NCBI GenBank assembly: GCA_016789905.1
Contig: JAEUQC010000032.1
Coordinates: 1 to 64,000, forward strand
Source: Bryobacterales bacterium
Lineage (GTDB): Bacteria; Acidobacteriota; Terriglobia; Bryobacterales; Bryobacteraceae
DNA: 64,000 nucleotides
Direction: 5' to 3'
Position 1 is the stretch's first letter, and each line of letters starts with the position of its first letter. Below the pieces are notes generated by a model. It was given only the letters and a program-made list of their open reading frames with translations, searched no databases and was not told the origin of the DNA. The position numbers were made by a program, and so were the translations under genes. Shown piece by piece: positions 26,353-36,409 of this stretch.

Positions 26353-26763
26353 CTATGCAGTGTGCGTGGCCAGCCGCAGGTCGTCTTCCAACTCGTAGAT
26401 CCGGTCTTCCAGATTTTTCGTCGCGGCGCCCTTGGCCTGCGCCGCTTCCAGCTTCTTCCGCGCCGCCGCCAGTTGCTTTTCCAGCGCCGTCACTTTCGGG
26501 TCCGCGGGCGGTGCGGCCGGCTTGGCGGCAACCGGCGCCGCGGCCTTCTTCACAGCCTTCTTTGCCCCTGCCTTGAACTTGAACGACGTCACCGCCGCCG
26601 GCGGCGCCAGCGCCGTTCCGAAGTCTTCCTTATATGCCTCGGCCAACTGCACCGCCTCGGTCAACAGTTCACGGAACCGCGCCTCGATCGCATGTTTCGC
26701 GCGCGCCCGCAAATCTCCGCCCTGCCGCTTCCACTCTAAATATTCAGCGATTGGATCACTCAT
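26353..26763 (-). CDS. Ala/Lys-rich coiled-coil protein of unknown function
   Basis: A 136-residue protein not recognised as a named family. Residues 1-50 are predicted amphipathic helix (AIEARFRELLTEAVQLAEAY). Residues about 60-90 are a Lys/Ala/Pro linker (AGAKKAVKKAAAPVAAKPAA), and residues 93-130 form a coiled coil (VTALEKQLAAARKKLEAAQA). The Lys/Ala tract resembles histone H1-like nucleoid proteins, but this is only compositional. It directly precedes the PQQ dehydrogenase gene (6-base gap) and follows the isomerase gene by 26 bases. Confidence 0.65.
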   Translation of the reverse strand: MSDPIAEYLEWKRQGGDLRARAKHAIEARFRELLTEAVQLAEAYKEDFGTALAPPAAVTSFKFKAGAKKAVKKAAAPVAAKPAAPPADPKVTALEKQLAAARKKLEAAQAKGAATKNLEDRIYELEDDLRLATHTA

Positions 26764-26789
26764 GAGACTTCCATCCTATCGCCGAATCG

Positions 26790-27611
26790 CTAATCGCCGC
26801 GCACCATCTTTCGCAGATATCGCGCCGCCCTCGGCACGGCTGTCATCTCGTCTTCCTTCCCCTCGTACACCATGCTGCAGAACCCGTTGTAGTGTACGCC
26901 GCGCAAAATTTCGAACACGCGTTTGTAGTCGATAAACTTCTCCACGCCCTGCCCATCGGCCTCATACACTTTCACACGGACAAACGGCGCCAGCGGCGCC
27001 ACTTGCTCCAGGCTCCGGTAGTAATCGGCATAGGTGTGCCCTTCCCGTTTCGGCCCGTTCGGCCCCTCCCGCCCGGTAAAGTGCCCCGTGTCCAGCACCA
27101 GCGCGAAGTTCGGATGATTCACGGCTTTGTAGAACCGCAGCATGTCATCCCCCGTGCTCGTCAACCCGCTATGGTTCTGCAGCGCCGCCACCATGCCCAT
27201 GTCCGCGCCAATCTCCGCGCACCGCCGCAGCGCGTCCGCGCCGCGCTTGAAGGCTTCCTCATCGTTGCCGCCCGGCGGCGTCGAACCCACAAACAGCCGC
27301 GCCAGCGGCGCTCCCAAAAATAACCCCGTCTCCATCCCCACGCGGCACTTTTCGATCTCCGCCTCCACGCGCTCCGGAAACCGGCCGAACTCCGTCGACA
27401 CCGGAAAACTCGGCACCGACATCCCGTTGTCCAACAGCATCCGCCGCAGTTGCTTCAAGTAGATTCTGTCGAAGCTCTTCAAGTGCTGCATGTGCAGGTC
27501 AACGCCGTCAAACCCCAATCCGCGCGCCGTCGTGATGAACTTCGGCAAATCCATTTTCCCGGCGCGAAACTGGTTCTGAAAGCTCAACGAAAGACAACTG
27601 AGTCTCATCAT
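26790..27611 (-). CDS. Sugar phosphate isomerase/epimerase (xylose isomerase-like TIM barrel)
   Basis: A 273-residue AP-endonuclease-family-2 fold protein. Marks include FDGVDLHMQ, ARLFVGSTP, AALQNHSG, ALVLDTGHFTG and RVKVYEADGQG, consistent with the metal-binding Glu/Asp/His positions. Such proteins isomerise or epimerise keto sugars. It starts 4 bases after the DUF1501 stop, so it belongs to the DUF1549/1553-DUF1501-isomerase operon. No signal peptide is present, unlike its operon partners. Confidence 0.85.
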   Translation of the reverse strand: MMRLSCLSLSFQNQFRAGKMDLPKFITTARGLGFDGVDLHMQHLKSFDRIYLKQLRRMLLDNGMSVPSFPVSTEFGRFPERVEAEIEKCRVGMETGLFLGAPLARLFVGSTPPGGNDEEAFKRGADALRRCAEIGADMGMVAALQNHSGLTSTGDDMLRFYKAVNHPNFALVLDTGHFTGREGPNGPKREGHTYADYYRSLEQVAPLAPFVRVKVYEADGQGVEKFIDYKRVFEILRGVHYNGFCSMVYEGKEDEMTAVPRAARYLRKMVRGD

Positions 27612-27615
27612 GGCG

Positions 27616-29025
27616 CTATACCAGAAGGTCCTTCAGAATCGTTCCATGCACCTCGGTCAGCCGCTCGCGGCGGCCCTGGTGCAGGTAGCTCAGCCGGTCC
27701 TGCTGCAGGCCAAGCTGATGGATCAACGTGGCGTGCAGATCCCGGAAATGCACCGGGTTCACCGTCGCTTTCAACCCAATGTCATCGGTCGCCCCATAGG
27801 CCATCCCGCCCTTGAAGCCGCCCCCGGCCACCCACATGGTGAAGCCGGTGTTGTGGTGGTCTCGCCCGCTGCCGCGTTCGCTTTCCGGTGACCGTCCAAA
27901 CTCTCCGCCCCACAGCACGATCGTGTCTTCCAGCAGGCCGCGCCGTTTCAAATCCTTCACCAGCGCCGCCGTCGGCTGATCGGTCAGCCGCGCCATGCGC
28001 AGATGGTTTTTCTCAATGTCGGAGTGCGCGTCCCATTCGGTTTCCGCGCCGCCCCCGCCTGCCACCACACACACAAACCGCACGCCTTTTTCCACCAGCC
28101 GCCGCGCCATCAGGCATCGCCGTCCGTAGTCGTCCGTGTCCGCCTTGCCCACGCCGTAAAGGTCCAGCGTTTCCTGCGGTTCGTTCGATAGGTCGAATAT
28201 CTCCGGCGCCTCGGTCTGCATTTTGAACGCCGTGTCGTAGGCCGACATGCGCGCCGAAAACTCCGCGTCCTCGCCCAGCAGATTCGCCTCGTTCAACTGC
28301 CGGATCAGGTCAATCGTCTTGCGCCGCCGCTCCATGGAAATCCCCTTTGGAACCTCCAGGTTCAGCACCGGCCGCTTCCCCGCCCGGAACATCGCCGGCT
28401 GATACACGGCCGGCAAAAAGCCGTTCGTGTACACGGGCTGCCCCGCCTCCGGCGCGCCATTCGGGTCCGGCATCACGACATAGGCCGGCAGCGAATCGCT
28501 CTGCGTGCCCAGCCCGTAGGTTACCCAGCTTCCCATCGACGGGAAACCCGGTATCACCCGGCCCGACATCATCTGGTATTGCGCCGCCGAATGCACCACC
28601 ATGTCGCCGTGCATGGAGCGGATAACGCACAAATCATCGGCAATCTGCGCCTGGTGCGGCAGCAAATCGCTGATCTCCAGCCCCGACTTTCCATACTTGG
28701 CGAACGTGCGCTTCGTCCCCAGAATCCGCGAGTTCTGATTGACGTTCTGATACTCCACTTTGCCGAACGTGTCCGGCCGCTTCTGCCCGTGCAACTGGTT
28801 CAATAGCGGCTTCGGGTCGAACGTCTCCAGGTGCGAAGGCCCGCCCGCCTGGAACAGGAAGATTATTCGCTTGGCCTTGGCCGGAAAGTGCGGCTCCTTC
28901 GGCGCCAGCGGACTCTTCGGCGCCTCCGCCGCCAGCAGCGAACTGAAGCCCATGGCCCCGAAGCCGCAGAAGCAGTCGGTCAAAAACTCCCGTCGATTGC
29001 GTGCGAAACGAATATGTTCTGGCAT
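27616..29025 (-). CDS. DUF1501 protein (sulfatase-superfamily fold), Tat-exported
   Basis: A 469-residue protein with a twin-arginine leader (NRREFLTDCFCGFGAMGFSS). Family signatures are FLFQAGGPSHLETFDPKP, VIRSMHGDMVVHSAAQ, SGRVIPGFPSMGSWVTYGLG and LWGGEFGRSPES. DUF1501 members belong to the alkaline phosphatase/sulfatase-like superfamily and nearly always pair with DUF1549/DUF1553 proteins; the pair is associated with polysaccharide use in Planctomycetota and relatives. It starts 1 base after its partner's stop. Reaction unknown. Confidence 0.9.
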   Translation of the reverse strand: MPEHIRFARNRREFLTDCFCGFGAMGFSSLLAAEAPKSPLAPKEPHFPAKAKRIIFLFQAGGPSHLETFDPKPLLNQLHGQKRPDTFGKVEYQNVNQNSRILGTKRTFAKYGKSGLEISDLLPHQAQIADDLCVIRSMHGDMVVHSAAQYQMMSGRVIPGFPSMGSWVTYGLGTQSDSLPAYVVMPDPNGAPEAGQPVYTNGFLPAVYQPAMFRAGKRPVLNLEVPKGISMERRRKTIDLIRQLNEANLLGEDAEFSARMSAYDTAFKMQTEAPEIFDLSNEPQETLDLYGVGKADTDDYGRRCLMARRLVEKGVRFVCVVAGGGGAETEWDAHSDIEKNHLRMARLTDQPTAALVKDLKRRGLLEDTIVLWGGEFGRSPESERGSGRDHHNTGFTMWVAGGGFKGGMAYGATDDIGLKATVNPVHFRDLHATLIHQLGLQQDRLSYLHQGRRERLTEVHGTILKDLLV

Positions 29026-29026
29026 G

Positions 29027-31024
29027 TTAGTTCACGTAGAGGAATGCGTTGGAGTTGAACAACGACAAGGCAAATTCAGTCAGAGCTACCGGATCCGGAT
29101 CGTCAATGTATTTCATCGACAACGCCCGTTCCCGCTCATTCGGCAGCCGTCCCGTCGCCAGCCGCCAGGCATAGTCCACCTTCTCCCGCGCGGTGCCTTG
29201 CAACCGCTTCGCCAGCGCGCCCGCCAGGTCGTTCGATACGGTGCCGTTCAGCAGTTCCAGCGCCTGCGGCGCGTGGGTCGATTGGTCTCGCCGCGCGCAA
29301 CTGAGCAGCGTATCCGGCGAATCGAACACCTGCATAAAGGGCAGAATCAGGTTGCGTTTATAGATCATGTAAATCGTGCGCCGGTCGTGTTCGCCGCGGT
29401 CCCTCGTCGTCACCCAATACTGCGGCCGTTTCAGGTCCTTGATCAGCTCTTCGTCGATCTTCAACATCACACTCGGCCCGCCTGCCTTCGGGTTCAGCCG
29501 GCCCGACACCGCCAGCATCGTGTCCCGAATCTCCTCGGCGGCCAGCCGCCGCCGGTTCGCTTTCCAGTACCACTTGTTGTCCGGATCTTTTTCCGCGAAT
29601 AGCTTCTCATTCGGCGAACGGCTCGCCTGCCGGTAGGCCGACGAAAGCAGCATCATCCGGTGCAGCGGCTTCATCCGCCAGCCATTCTTCACGTACGCAT
29701 TCGCCAGCCAATCGAGCAGTTCCGGATGGGATGGCCGTGTCCCCATCCGCCCGAAATCATTGGGCGTCGTCACCAGATTCCGCCCGAAGTGGTATCCCCA
29801 AATGCGATTCACCATCACGCGCGCCGTCAGCGGATTTTGCGGATCAGTAATCCATTCGGCCAGCCGCGTCCGCGGCTTCTCTGTTTCCAATGGCAACTCC
29901 GCCGCCTCTTCCGGCAGCAGAACGCCCGGCGGACGCATGCCCACCTTCGCGCCCTTGTTGCGGTAGTCGCCCCGCTCCAGCATGTGGATCGGCGTCATCT
30001 CTTTCGGTTCGTTCTTCACCGCGTACATCGCCGTCAGCGGAGGCGGAATCTGCCCGTCAATCTCTTCCAGCCGCGTCAGAATCTTGCCCTTGTCTTCCTC
30101 CGACGCTCGCCGCATGGCGAAGCGCAGCTTTCGCATCTCGCTCTCCAACGGCTCCATCGTCGCCTTGTACTTGGCCTGCTCTTCGGCCGTCGCGATGATC
30201 ACATCGCTGGCGTGCGTCTGCGCGAAATAGCCCTGCAGCCGGTAGTAGTCGGATTGGCGAATCGGGTCGAACTTGTGGTCGTGGCAGCGCGCGCAGCCCA
30301 TGGTCATCCCCAGCATGGATGCGCCCACAATGTTGGCCATCTCGGTCAGCACTTCCGTTCGCGAACTCGCCACGTCCTGGTTCCCCGCGTTCTTCCGCAG
30401 CGGTCCCAGCCGGTTGAATCCGCTGGCCACCAGCAGCGTGTCGTTCTTCGGATCCATTTCATCCCCGGCCAACTGCTCCTTCAGGAACACGTCATACGGC
30501 TTGTCCGCGTTCAACGAAGCAATCACGTAGTCGCGGAACCGGTAGGCGTCGGGCCGGTGCGTGTCGTACTCATACCCGTCGCTTTCGGCGAACCGCACCA
30601 CGTCCAGCCAATGGCGCGCCCATTGTTCGCCGTACCTGGGCGATTCCAGCAGCCGGTCCACCAATTTCTCGTAGGCCTTCGGGTCCTTGTCCTCCACGAA
30701 CGCGGCGATCTCTTCCGGCGTTGGCGGCAGCCCGTGCAGATTGTAGGTCACGCGCCGGATCAGCGTCGCGCGATCGGCCTCCGGCGCTGGTGTCAACTCC
30801 GCTTTTCGCAGCCCGGCCAACACGAATGCATCCACCGGCGTGCGAATCCACGCCTTCGCGGCGGCATCAGTCAACACTGGCGGAGCGACGTCCGCCCTGG
30901 GCTGAAACGCCCAGTGCCTGCGCTCGGCCGCCGTGTATTTGCCCAATGGCGCAATATCCGGCGCCGCCCACACCACGGCCGCCACGCTCAAGGCACAGAA
31001 CTTTCGAATCGTTAGATGGAGCAT
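29027..31024 (-). CDS. DUF1549/DUF1553 protein
   Basis: A 665-residue exported protein. Residues about 55-260 are DUF1549 (RRVTYNLHGLPPTPEEIAAF, SPRYGEQWARHWLDVVRFAESDG) and end with the heme-like MGCARCHDHKFDPI motif. Residues about 380-650 are DUF1553 (NPLTARVMVNRIWGYHFGR, MGTRPSHPELLDWLA). Unlike the homologue at 43146, it lacks an N-terminal PSCyt1 cytochrome domain. Its start has an ATG with no overlap. It is the first gene of an operon with DUF1501 and the isomerase. Confidence 0.9.
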   Translation of the reverse strand: MLHLTIRKFCALSVAAVVWAAPDIAPLGKYTAAERRHWAFQPRADVAPPVLTDAAAKAWIRTPVDAFVLAGLRKAELTPAPEADRATLIRRVTYNLHGLPPTPEEIAAFVEDKDPKAYEKLVDRLLESPRYGEQWARHWLDVVRFAESDGYEYDTHRPDAYRFRDYVIASLNADKPYDVFLKEQLAGDEMDPKNDTLLVASGFNRLGPLRKNAGNQDVASSRTEVLTEMANIVGASMLGMTMGCARCHDHKFDPIRQSDYYRLQGYFAQTHASDVIIATAEEQAKYKATMEPLESEMRKLRFAMRRASEEDKGKILTRLEEIDGQIPPPLTAMYAVKNEPKEMTPIHMLERGDYRNKGAKVGMRPPGVLLPEEAAELPLETEKPRTRLAEWITDPQNPLTARVMVNRIWGYHFGRNLVTTPNDFGRMGTRPSHPELLDWLANAYVKNGWRMKPLHRMMLLSSAYRQASRSPNEKLFAEKDPDNKWYWKANRRRLAAEEIRDTMLAVSGRLNPKAGGPSVMLKIDEELIKDLKRPQYWVTTRDRGEHDRRTIYMIYKRNLILPFMQVFDSPDTLLSCARRDQSTHAPQALELLNGTVSNDLAGALAKRLQGTAREKVDYAWRLATGRLPNERERALSMKYIDDPDPVALTEFALSLFNSNAFLYVN

Positions 31025-31075
31025 GTTTAATACGCCATGAGTGTATCGAAATCGAACCCGGCTTTGGCAAACCGC

Positions 31076-32575
31076 TTAGATCTCCCAGTGCCGCGCGATC
31101 TGCCCGTTTTCATCGGCCGTCGCCATCCAGTCCAGCAGCGCCCCTTTTAACTCCGCCACCCGCCCTGGCTCTTTGGCGTACAGGTTATTCCACTCCCCCG
31201 GATCGTTCGCCAAATCGTACAGTTCCCCCCCGTTCCCGGGATAGTAGTTCAGCTTCCAACGCTCTGTCCGCACCATCTTCGCGTCCGGATGGCGAATGCC
31301 GTCAATTCCCTTCCCCGGCGCCCACGGATACCCGGTGCCCCCATTCGTGATCACCTCCGGCATGATGTTTTCGCAAAACACCATCTCCCGCCCGCCACCG
31401 CGCAGAAAGCTTTGCCCCTGCACGTGTTCTGGAACAGCCACACCGCACATCTCCAGAATCGTGGGCAGCACATCAATCGCCTCGGTCAACTCTGTCCGCA
31501 CGCCGGCCGCCACGCGCCCCGGCGCGTGTACCAGCATCGGCACGCGCACCGAATCCTCAAAGAACACGTTCTTGCCAAACAGCCCATGCTCCAGCATCTG
31601 GTCGCCGTGATCGGACAATACGAACACCGCCGTGTTGTCCGCCTTTCCGGTCTTCTCCAACTCATCCAGAATCAATCCCGCCTCTTCGTCCAGCATCGTC
31701 ACACCCGCGTAGTAGCTGCGCCACATCCACTGCAGCAGCGCGCGGTCCGTATCATAGGCGGGCTTGAATCGAAGAATCATCCGCTGCACCGGTTGCGGCA
31801 GCGAGCGTATATAGGCAAGGTCCACCGCGCGCGGCAGCGGTATCTCCACGCCGTTGTACAGCGAATCGAACGGCGCGGGGACGGTATAGGGCGCATGCGG
31901 TTTGAAAAACGAAGAGAACAGGAAGAACGGCGCCGCCCCGCCCGCCAGTTCCCGCAGCATTCGCCGCGTCTCCAGGCCCGTCCAGGCTGTGGGCGTGTAC
32001 TGCCGGTCAATCTTCGCCCGGAACGGGTTGCCCTGCCCCTTCTCGGTTTCGTTGTAGTGGACCAGTTGCGCCTGCGGATCGTTCCGCCGCCGCCACGTCA
32101 CATAATCCGAAAACTTGTCCGTCCTCGGAATGCCATCGTCCAGTTGCACCATGTCGAACCCGGTCGTCCGCGCGTGGGCGTTGGTCCCGGGCCAGAAATG
32201 CAGCTTCCCCACGGAGCCGGTCTTATATCCCGCGCCCTGCAATAGCGATTGCAGCATCGGCTCCGCCCCGCGATAGGGCGTATAGTTCACGCGGTTCTTG
32301 TGGCAATGCGGATAGCGGCCGGTGAGATAGGAAATCCGCGACGGCACGCAAACCGGGGCTTGTACGAAGGTGTTCGTACATCGCAGGGAACGCGCCGCCA
32401 GCCGGTCCAGGTTCGGCGTCTTGATGAGCGGGTTGCCATTCGCGCCCAGACAATCGAACCGCCACTGGTCGAACATGATCACCAGCACGTTGGGCCGCGC
32501 CGCCACGGGTGCTTGCGCGGCGGTGGCGGACTGCAAAAAGACGCGTCGGGAAAAGTCGTCCATAAACAGAGCCAT
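31076..32575 (-). CDS. Sulfatase, Tat-exported
   Basis: A 499-residue formylglycine-dependent sulfatase with the leader DDFSRRVFLQSATAAQA. Key motifs are PNVLVIMFDQWRFDCLG, the CVPSR signature (Cys converted to formylglycine), GSVGKLHFWPG and FVLSDHGDQMLEHGLFGK. It belongs to the choline-sulfatase/heparan-N-sulfatase-like group by overall pattern, with substrate unassigned. I start at 32575; the ATG at 32563 is equally possible, and a frame open to 32854 is spurious because it overlaps the divergent RraA-like gene. The gap to that gene is 14 bases. Confidence 0.9.
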   Translation of the reverse strand: MALFMDDFSRRVFLQSATAAQAPVAARPNVLVIMFDQWRFDCLGANGNPLIKTPNLDRLAARSLRCTNTFVQAPVCVPSRISYLTGRYPHCHKNRVNYTPYRGAEPMLQSLLQGAGYKTGSVGKLHFWPGTNAHARTTGFDMVQLDDGIPRTDKFSDYVTWRRRNDPQAQLVHYNETEKGQGNPFRAKIDRQYTPTAWTGLETRRMLRELAGGAAPFFLFSSFFKPHAPYTVPAPFDSLYNGVEIPLPRAVDLAYIRSLPQPVQRMILRFKPAYDTDRALLQWMWRSYYAGVTMLDEEAGLILDELEKTGKADNTAVFVLSDHGDQMLEHGLFGKNVFFEDSVRVPMLVHAPGRVAAGVRTELTEAIDVLPTILEMCGVAVPEHVQGQSFLRGGGREMVFCENIMPEVITNGGTGYPWAPGKGIDGIRHPDAKMVRTERWKLNYYPGNGGELYDLANDPGEWNNLYAKEPGRVAELKGALLDWMATADENGQIARHWEI

Positions 32576-32589
32576 GCTAACGTAGCCAA

Positions 32590-33252
32590 ATGGCCCCCTG
32601 GGATATTGCTGCTTGCGAATTCGCGGAAAAGAACCTCTACACCGCCGTTGTTTCGGATTCATTAGATCAACTCGGCGTGCGCCATCAGGCCATGCGCGAG
32701 TACCTCCGCCCGATTCATAAGGGGTGCGTCTTCGCCGGCTGGGCCCGCACCATTTCCTGTTCGGATATCTACCATATCCCTGAGAATCCCTACGACATCG
32801 AGATTGAAGCAGTGGACAGTCTGCTCCCCGGCGAAGTGGCCGTTTGCGGCACACAGAAGTCCACGCGCAACGCCCCTTGGGGTGAACTGCTTTCGACCGC
32901 CGCCAAGGCCCGCGGCGCCCGCGGCGCCGTCATCGATGGCCTTGTCCGCGACGTCACCAAAATTGAAGAGATCAACTTTCCCGTCTTCGCCGCCGGCATC
33001 AAGCCCGTCGATTCCATGGGCCGCGGTCTGGTCACCGCCTATAACGTTCCGGTCGAGTGCGGGGAGGTGATCGTGAACCCCGGCGACTTCGTCTTCGGCG
33101 ACACCGACGGCGTGATTGTCATTCCTGGCGCCATGGTAAAAGAGGTGCTCGCCCTGGCCTACGACAAGGTGACTCGCGAAAATCACTCCCGCGAAGAGCT
33201 AAAAAACGGCGCCTACCTCCGAGATGTCTTCGCCAAGTTCGGAGTTCTGTAG
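32590..33252 (+). CDS. RraA-like 4-hydroxy-4-methyl-2-oxoglutarate aldolase/oxaloacetate decarboxylase family protein
   Basis: A 220-residue protein of the RraA/HMG aldolase fold. Marks are SDSLDQLG, PGEVAVCGT, the GAVIDGLVRDV metal-binding Arg-Asp block and GDFVFGDTDGVIVIP. Enzymes of the family cleave 4-carboxy-4-hydroxy-2-oxoadipate-type substrates, while true RraA inhibits RNase E. Beside sulfatases and sugar enzymes, an aldolase/decarboxylase role is more likely. It is divergent from the sulfatase gene with 14 bases between starts. Confidence 0.85.
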   Translation: MAPWDIAACEFAEKNLYTAVVSDSLDQLGVRHQAMREYLRPIHKGCVFAGWARTISCSDIYHIPENPYDIEIEAVDSLLPGEVAVCGTQKSTRNAPWGELLSTAAKARGARGAVIDGLVRDVTKIEEINFPVFAAGIKPVDSMGRGLVTAYNVPVECGEVIVNPGDFVFGDTDGVIVIPGAMVKEVLALAYDKVTRENHSREELKNGAYLRDVFAKFGVL

Positions 33253-33266
33253 CCGCCAGGCCCGCG

Positions 33267-35159
33267 CTAGGCGGATGGCGCTTCCCCGCGCGACCACTCC
33301 CGCACCTTGCGCTGCATCGTCTCCTGTGTCACCGGTTTGGATAAGTAATCGTCCATTCCCGCCGCCAGGCATCGCTCCCGGTCCCCGTTCATTGCGTTCG
33401 CGGTCATCGCGACGATCGGCAGGCGCGCCGCGCCCGTCGCGCACTCCAGCCGGCGTATCTCCGCCGTCGCCGCCAGCCCATCCATCTCCGGCATCTGCAC
33501 GTCCATCAGCGCCAGCGCGTACAAACCGGTCGTCGCCGCCCGCACCGCGTCATGCCCGTTTTCCACCACATCCACCGCGAAGCCGGCCTTCTCCAAAAAC
33601 ACTTGTGCAATCCGCCGGTTCACCACATTATCTTCGGCCAACAACACACGGCCCGTCGCCGGCTGATCCGGCGAAGCGGCCAGCGGAACCGGTTCGCTCG
33701 CCGTCCCTGTTTCTATTTCAAACGCGAACCTGCTTCCCTTGCCTTCCTGGCTTTCGAACGTCAGATCACCGCCCATCAGCGCCGCCAGTTTTTTCGATAT
33801 CGCCAGCCCAAGCCCAGTGCCCCCGTAGCGCCGGGTCATCGAACTATCGGCCTGGGAGAAACTGCGGAACAAACCCGGCTGCGCCGCCGCCGGAATGCCA
33901 ATGCCGGTGTCCCGAACTTCGCAGCGCAAACGAACCCGGTCCGGTCCCTCCGCCACCACCCAGCCGCTTACGGAGATCTCCCCGGCTTCGGTGAACTTGC
34001 AGGCGTTCCCCGCCAGATTCAACAGAATCTGCCGGTAGCGCACCGGGTCGCCGGTCACCAGCTTCGGCAGCCGCGCCGCGTTCACGGTCAGGCGCAGCCC
34101 CTTTTCCTGGGCTTTCGGCCGGATCAGGCCCAGCACATCCCGCAGTTCCTTTGCCGGATCGAAGACGACTTTTTCGATCACCAGCCGTTCCGCCTCAATC
34201 TTCGAAAAGTCCAGAATGTCGTTCAAAATTCCAAGCAACATCCCGGCGGACGCCTGAATCGTTTCCAGATATTCACGCTGCACCGCCGTGGTCGGCGTGT
34301 CCAGCATCAGTTCCGTCATCCCCAAAACGCCATTCATCGGCGTGCGGATTTCATGACTCATGTTGGCCAGGAACGCGGACTTCATTTCCTCCGCCCGCCG
34401 CGCCTCGATTTCCCTTGCTCGCGCACGCCGCGCCATCTCCACGGAAAACGCGGTTAGCGCGCTGGCCAGCAATCCAAACGCAAAAGTCACTTCCGGCATC
34501 ACCGTCCGGTTCGCCGCCGGGCCGTAGCGCCGCAGTTGCATATCCTCTTCCATTCGCAGATTCTGCCAGAGCCCAAAGCTCATCACGGCCAGCACCAGCC
34601 CCGCCGCCACCGGTGCCCGTGGAAGCAGCACCGCGCCGGCACGCAATGCAATGGCCGTTCCCAACGCCAGCATACCCACGCTGACCGGCAGCGCAATACC
34701 CGGCCGCCACTGGCCCATGCCCATGCTGGTGACTCCATGCGCCATGGTGTGGAACAGCGCAAACGCGCCTGCCCCGGTGGCCCCCAGCGCGGCGAGCGTT
34801 CGCAGGCCATGGGAGTAGGCGATCATCGCCCCCCCCAGCGCCGCCGCGGCAAGCGCCGCCCGCGTTGACATCACCACTCCCGGCCTCGATATGCCAAACG
34901 CCTCCAGCAACGCCAGCGCCATCACCAGCCATCCGCAAACCCGCGGAAACCAAACCGAACGGCTTTCCCCCGCCAACCCGATTCCGCCGGCCACAAGCGC
35001 CAACCCGCCCGCGTACGTGAGCACCTTGTACCGCGGCCAATTTCCACCCGTGATGTGCCACGCAACAAGTCCATACACGCCCATTGCGAGCGCGAACCAA
35101 GGCAGCAATCGCAAGCATACCCTTGCGATCGCCGCGTTTCTCGTCACCTGTTGAGGCAC
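33267..35159 (-). CDS. Hybrid sensor histidine kinase with multi-pass membrane sensor and receiver domain
   Basis: A 630-residue protein. Residues 1-240 hold about seven or eight hydrophobic segments. HisKA follows with the phospho-acceptor in [11 protein letters not shown] (near residue 268), then an HATPase domain ([10 protein letters not shown] box, [17 protein letters not shown]), and a C-terminal receiver domain with LAEDN, the phosphorylatable Asp in [11 protein letters not shown] and the KPV lysine. It senses an unknown membrane signal. A GTG start is assumed. No stand-alone response regulator is next to it, so output may go through a distant Hpt or regulator. Confidence 0.9.
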   Translation of the reverse strand: MPQQVTRNAAIARVCLRLLPWFALAMGVYGLVAWHITGGNWPRYKVLTYAGGLALVAGGIGLAGESRSVWFPRVCGWLVMALALLEAFGISRPGVVMSTRAALAAAALGGAMIAYSHGLRTLAALGATGAGAFALFHTMAHGVTSMGMGQWRPGIALPVSVGMLALGTAIALRAGAVLLPRAPVAAGLVLAVMSFGLWQNLRMEEDMQLRRYGPAANRTVMPEVTFAFGLLASALTAFSVEMARRARAREIEARRAEEMKSAFLANMSHEIRTPMNGVLGMTELMLDTPTTAVQREYLETIQASAGMLLGILNDILDFSKIEAERLVIEKVVFDPAKELRDVLGLIRPKAQEKGLRLTVNAARLPKLVTGDPVRYRQILLNLAGNACKFTEAGEISVSGWVVAEGPDRVRLRCEVRDTGIGIPAAAQPGLFRSFSQADSSMTRRYGGTGLGLAISKKLAALMGGDLTFESQEGKGSRFAFEIETGTASEPVPLAASPDQPATGRVLLAEDNVVNRRIAQVFLEKAGFAVDVVENGHDAVRAATTGLYALALMDVQMPEMDGLAATAEIRRLECATGAARLPIVAMTANAMNGDRERCLAAGMDDYLSKPVTQETMQRKVREWSRGEAPSA

Positions 35160-35328
35160 TCCATATCGTCGGCAGTCCCACTTCCCAACTTTAGGCTAGT
35201 ACAGCTAAACACTCTACCGCACGACACGTGTTCTCCGGCCAGGCACCGATGCCAGCGCAGGCTCCCATTGACGTCCGGCGCTTTTGCGGAGTGCCGGCCG
35301 CCTTCTCCCTGCCTGCGACTCTCTTGCT

Positions 35329-35580
35329 ATGTCTTGTCCCAACTGCCAGTCGGGGAAGGTAACTCCCGGTGGCCGTGTCGTTGACCGCGGCCACAGCTTC
35401 TCCAAACTCAGCTTGCCTGTAACGGTCGATGCCGATCCCAGCGCGATGCTGTTTACCGGCACCGTTGCATCCGCGCTCCGCGCACAAATTTGTGGAGATT
35501 GCGGCTATACCAGGCTCTTTGCCGAGGGTCACAACGAACTCTGGAAAGCACACCAGAAATCGCTAGGCGCTCAACCCTAA
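35329..35580 (+). CDS. Small zinc-ribbon-like protein
   Basis: An 83-residue protein starting MSCPNCQSGK, with a second pair CGDCG at about residue 55, which could together bind one zinc ion. I begin at this ATG; the frame opens 15 codons earlier without support. The C-terminal region (TRLFAEGHNELWKAHQ) is typical of small bacterial proteins that end with a helix after the ribbon. The TAA stop overlaps the stop of the convergent SMP-30 gene (CTAA). Confidence 0.65.
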   Translation: MSCPNCQSGKVTPGGRVVDRGHSFSKLSLPVTVDADPSAMLFTGTVASALRAQICGDCGYTRLFAEGHNELWKAHQKSLGAQP

Positions 35581-36407
35581 CGCCCCGCAAACTCCGCCCG
35601 GAAACTTACCAGGCGCCCGTGCTCCACTTCCGTCACGTAGCAGGTCCTGCCATCCGGCCCGCCAAAGGTGATATTCGTCGGCATCTTCCCCAGCACATCC
35701 ACCTCGCGGATCACTTTCCCCTTGGGCGACACAATCGCCACCACACCCTTCCCGTGCCGGGTAACGTACAAGTTGCCCTTCACATCCGCGCGCATTCCGT
35801 CCATTCCAAAGTCCGGGAACTGGATGAGCAGCTTCTTTTTCGATAGGGTGCCATCCCTGCCGATCCGGAAACGCCACACTGTCCGCGCGCCAGACTCATT
35901 CACATACAAATACTTCCCGTTCGGGGAAACTTCAATCCCGTTCGAGGTGCTTGTCATGGACGCCGCCTTCATCACTTTCGCGTCCTTTCCGATGCGCCAC
36001 ACCTGCCCCGCTCCGCCTTTCCAATCCGGGTCGCTCGCCCACAGCGTCCCGTCGGGCGCCAGGGCGATATCGTTCGGCTGGAATGGCGTGGGCACTTTGG
36101 CGAACACGGTGAACTTCCGCGTCACCGGATCAATCTCCAGAATGTTGTGGCCCTTGTAATCGGCAACAAACATCCGCCCTTCCGGCGTGAACCGGATTCC
36201 ATTGCCCAGGCTGCCCTCAGGCATCGTCACCCATAGTTCCGCCTTCCCCTCGGGGGTCACACGGCCGATGGTGTCGGTACGCTGATAGGAGACCGCAAAA
36301 ACATTTCCCGCTTTATCGGTGGCCGGGCCCTCCACGCCGGAGGTGAAACTACGCTCCGGCGTGAATGGCGTCGCCACAAAAAGAGCCTGCGCAAGCAACA
36401 GGAGCAT
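35577..36407 (-). CDS. SMP-30/gluconolactonase-like beta-propeller, exported
   Basis: A 276-residue protein with a short leader (MLLLLAQALFVATPF). The six-bladed propeller pattern is seen in GPATDKAGNVFAVS, GNGIRFTPEGRMFVADYKGH, PNDIALAPDGTLWASDPDW, SNGIEVSPNGKYLYVNES and DGMRADVKGNLYVT. SMP-30/gluconolactonase/LRE-like proteins hydrolyse sugar lactones with a metal held by Glu, Asn and Asp. The start at 36407 sits 2 bases after the DUF4440 stop. It is last in the SelA-like/tannase/DUF4440/SMP-30 operon. Confidence 0.87.
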   Translation of the reverse strand: MLLLLAQALFVATPFTPERSFTSGVEGPATDKAGNVFAVSYQRTDTIGRVTPEGKAELWVTMPEGSLGNGIRFTPEGRMFVADYKGHNILEIDPVTRKFTVFAKVPTPFQPNDIALAPDGTLWASDPDWKGGAGQVWRIGKDAKVMKAASMTSTSNGIEVSPNGKYLYVNESGARTVWRFRIGRDGTLSKKKLLIQFPDFGMDGMRADVKGNLYVTRHGKGVVAIVSPKGKVIREVDVLGKMPTNITFGGPDGRTCYVTEVEHGRLVSFRAEFAGR

Positions 36408-36409
36408 GG

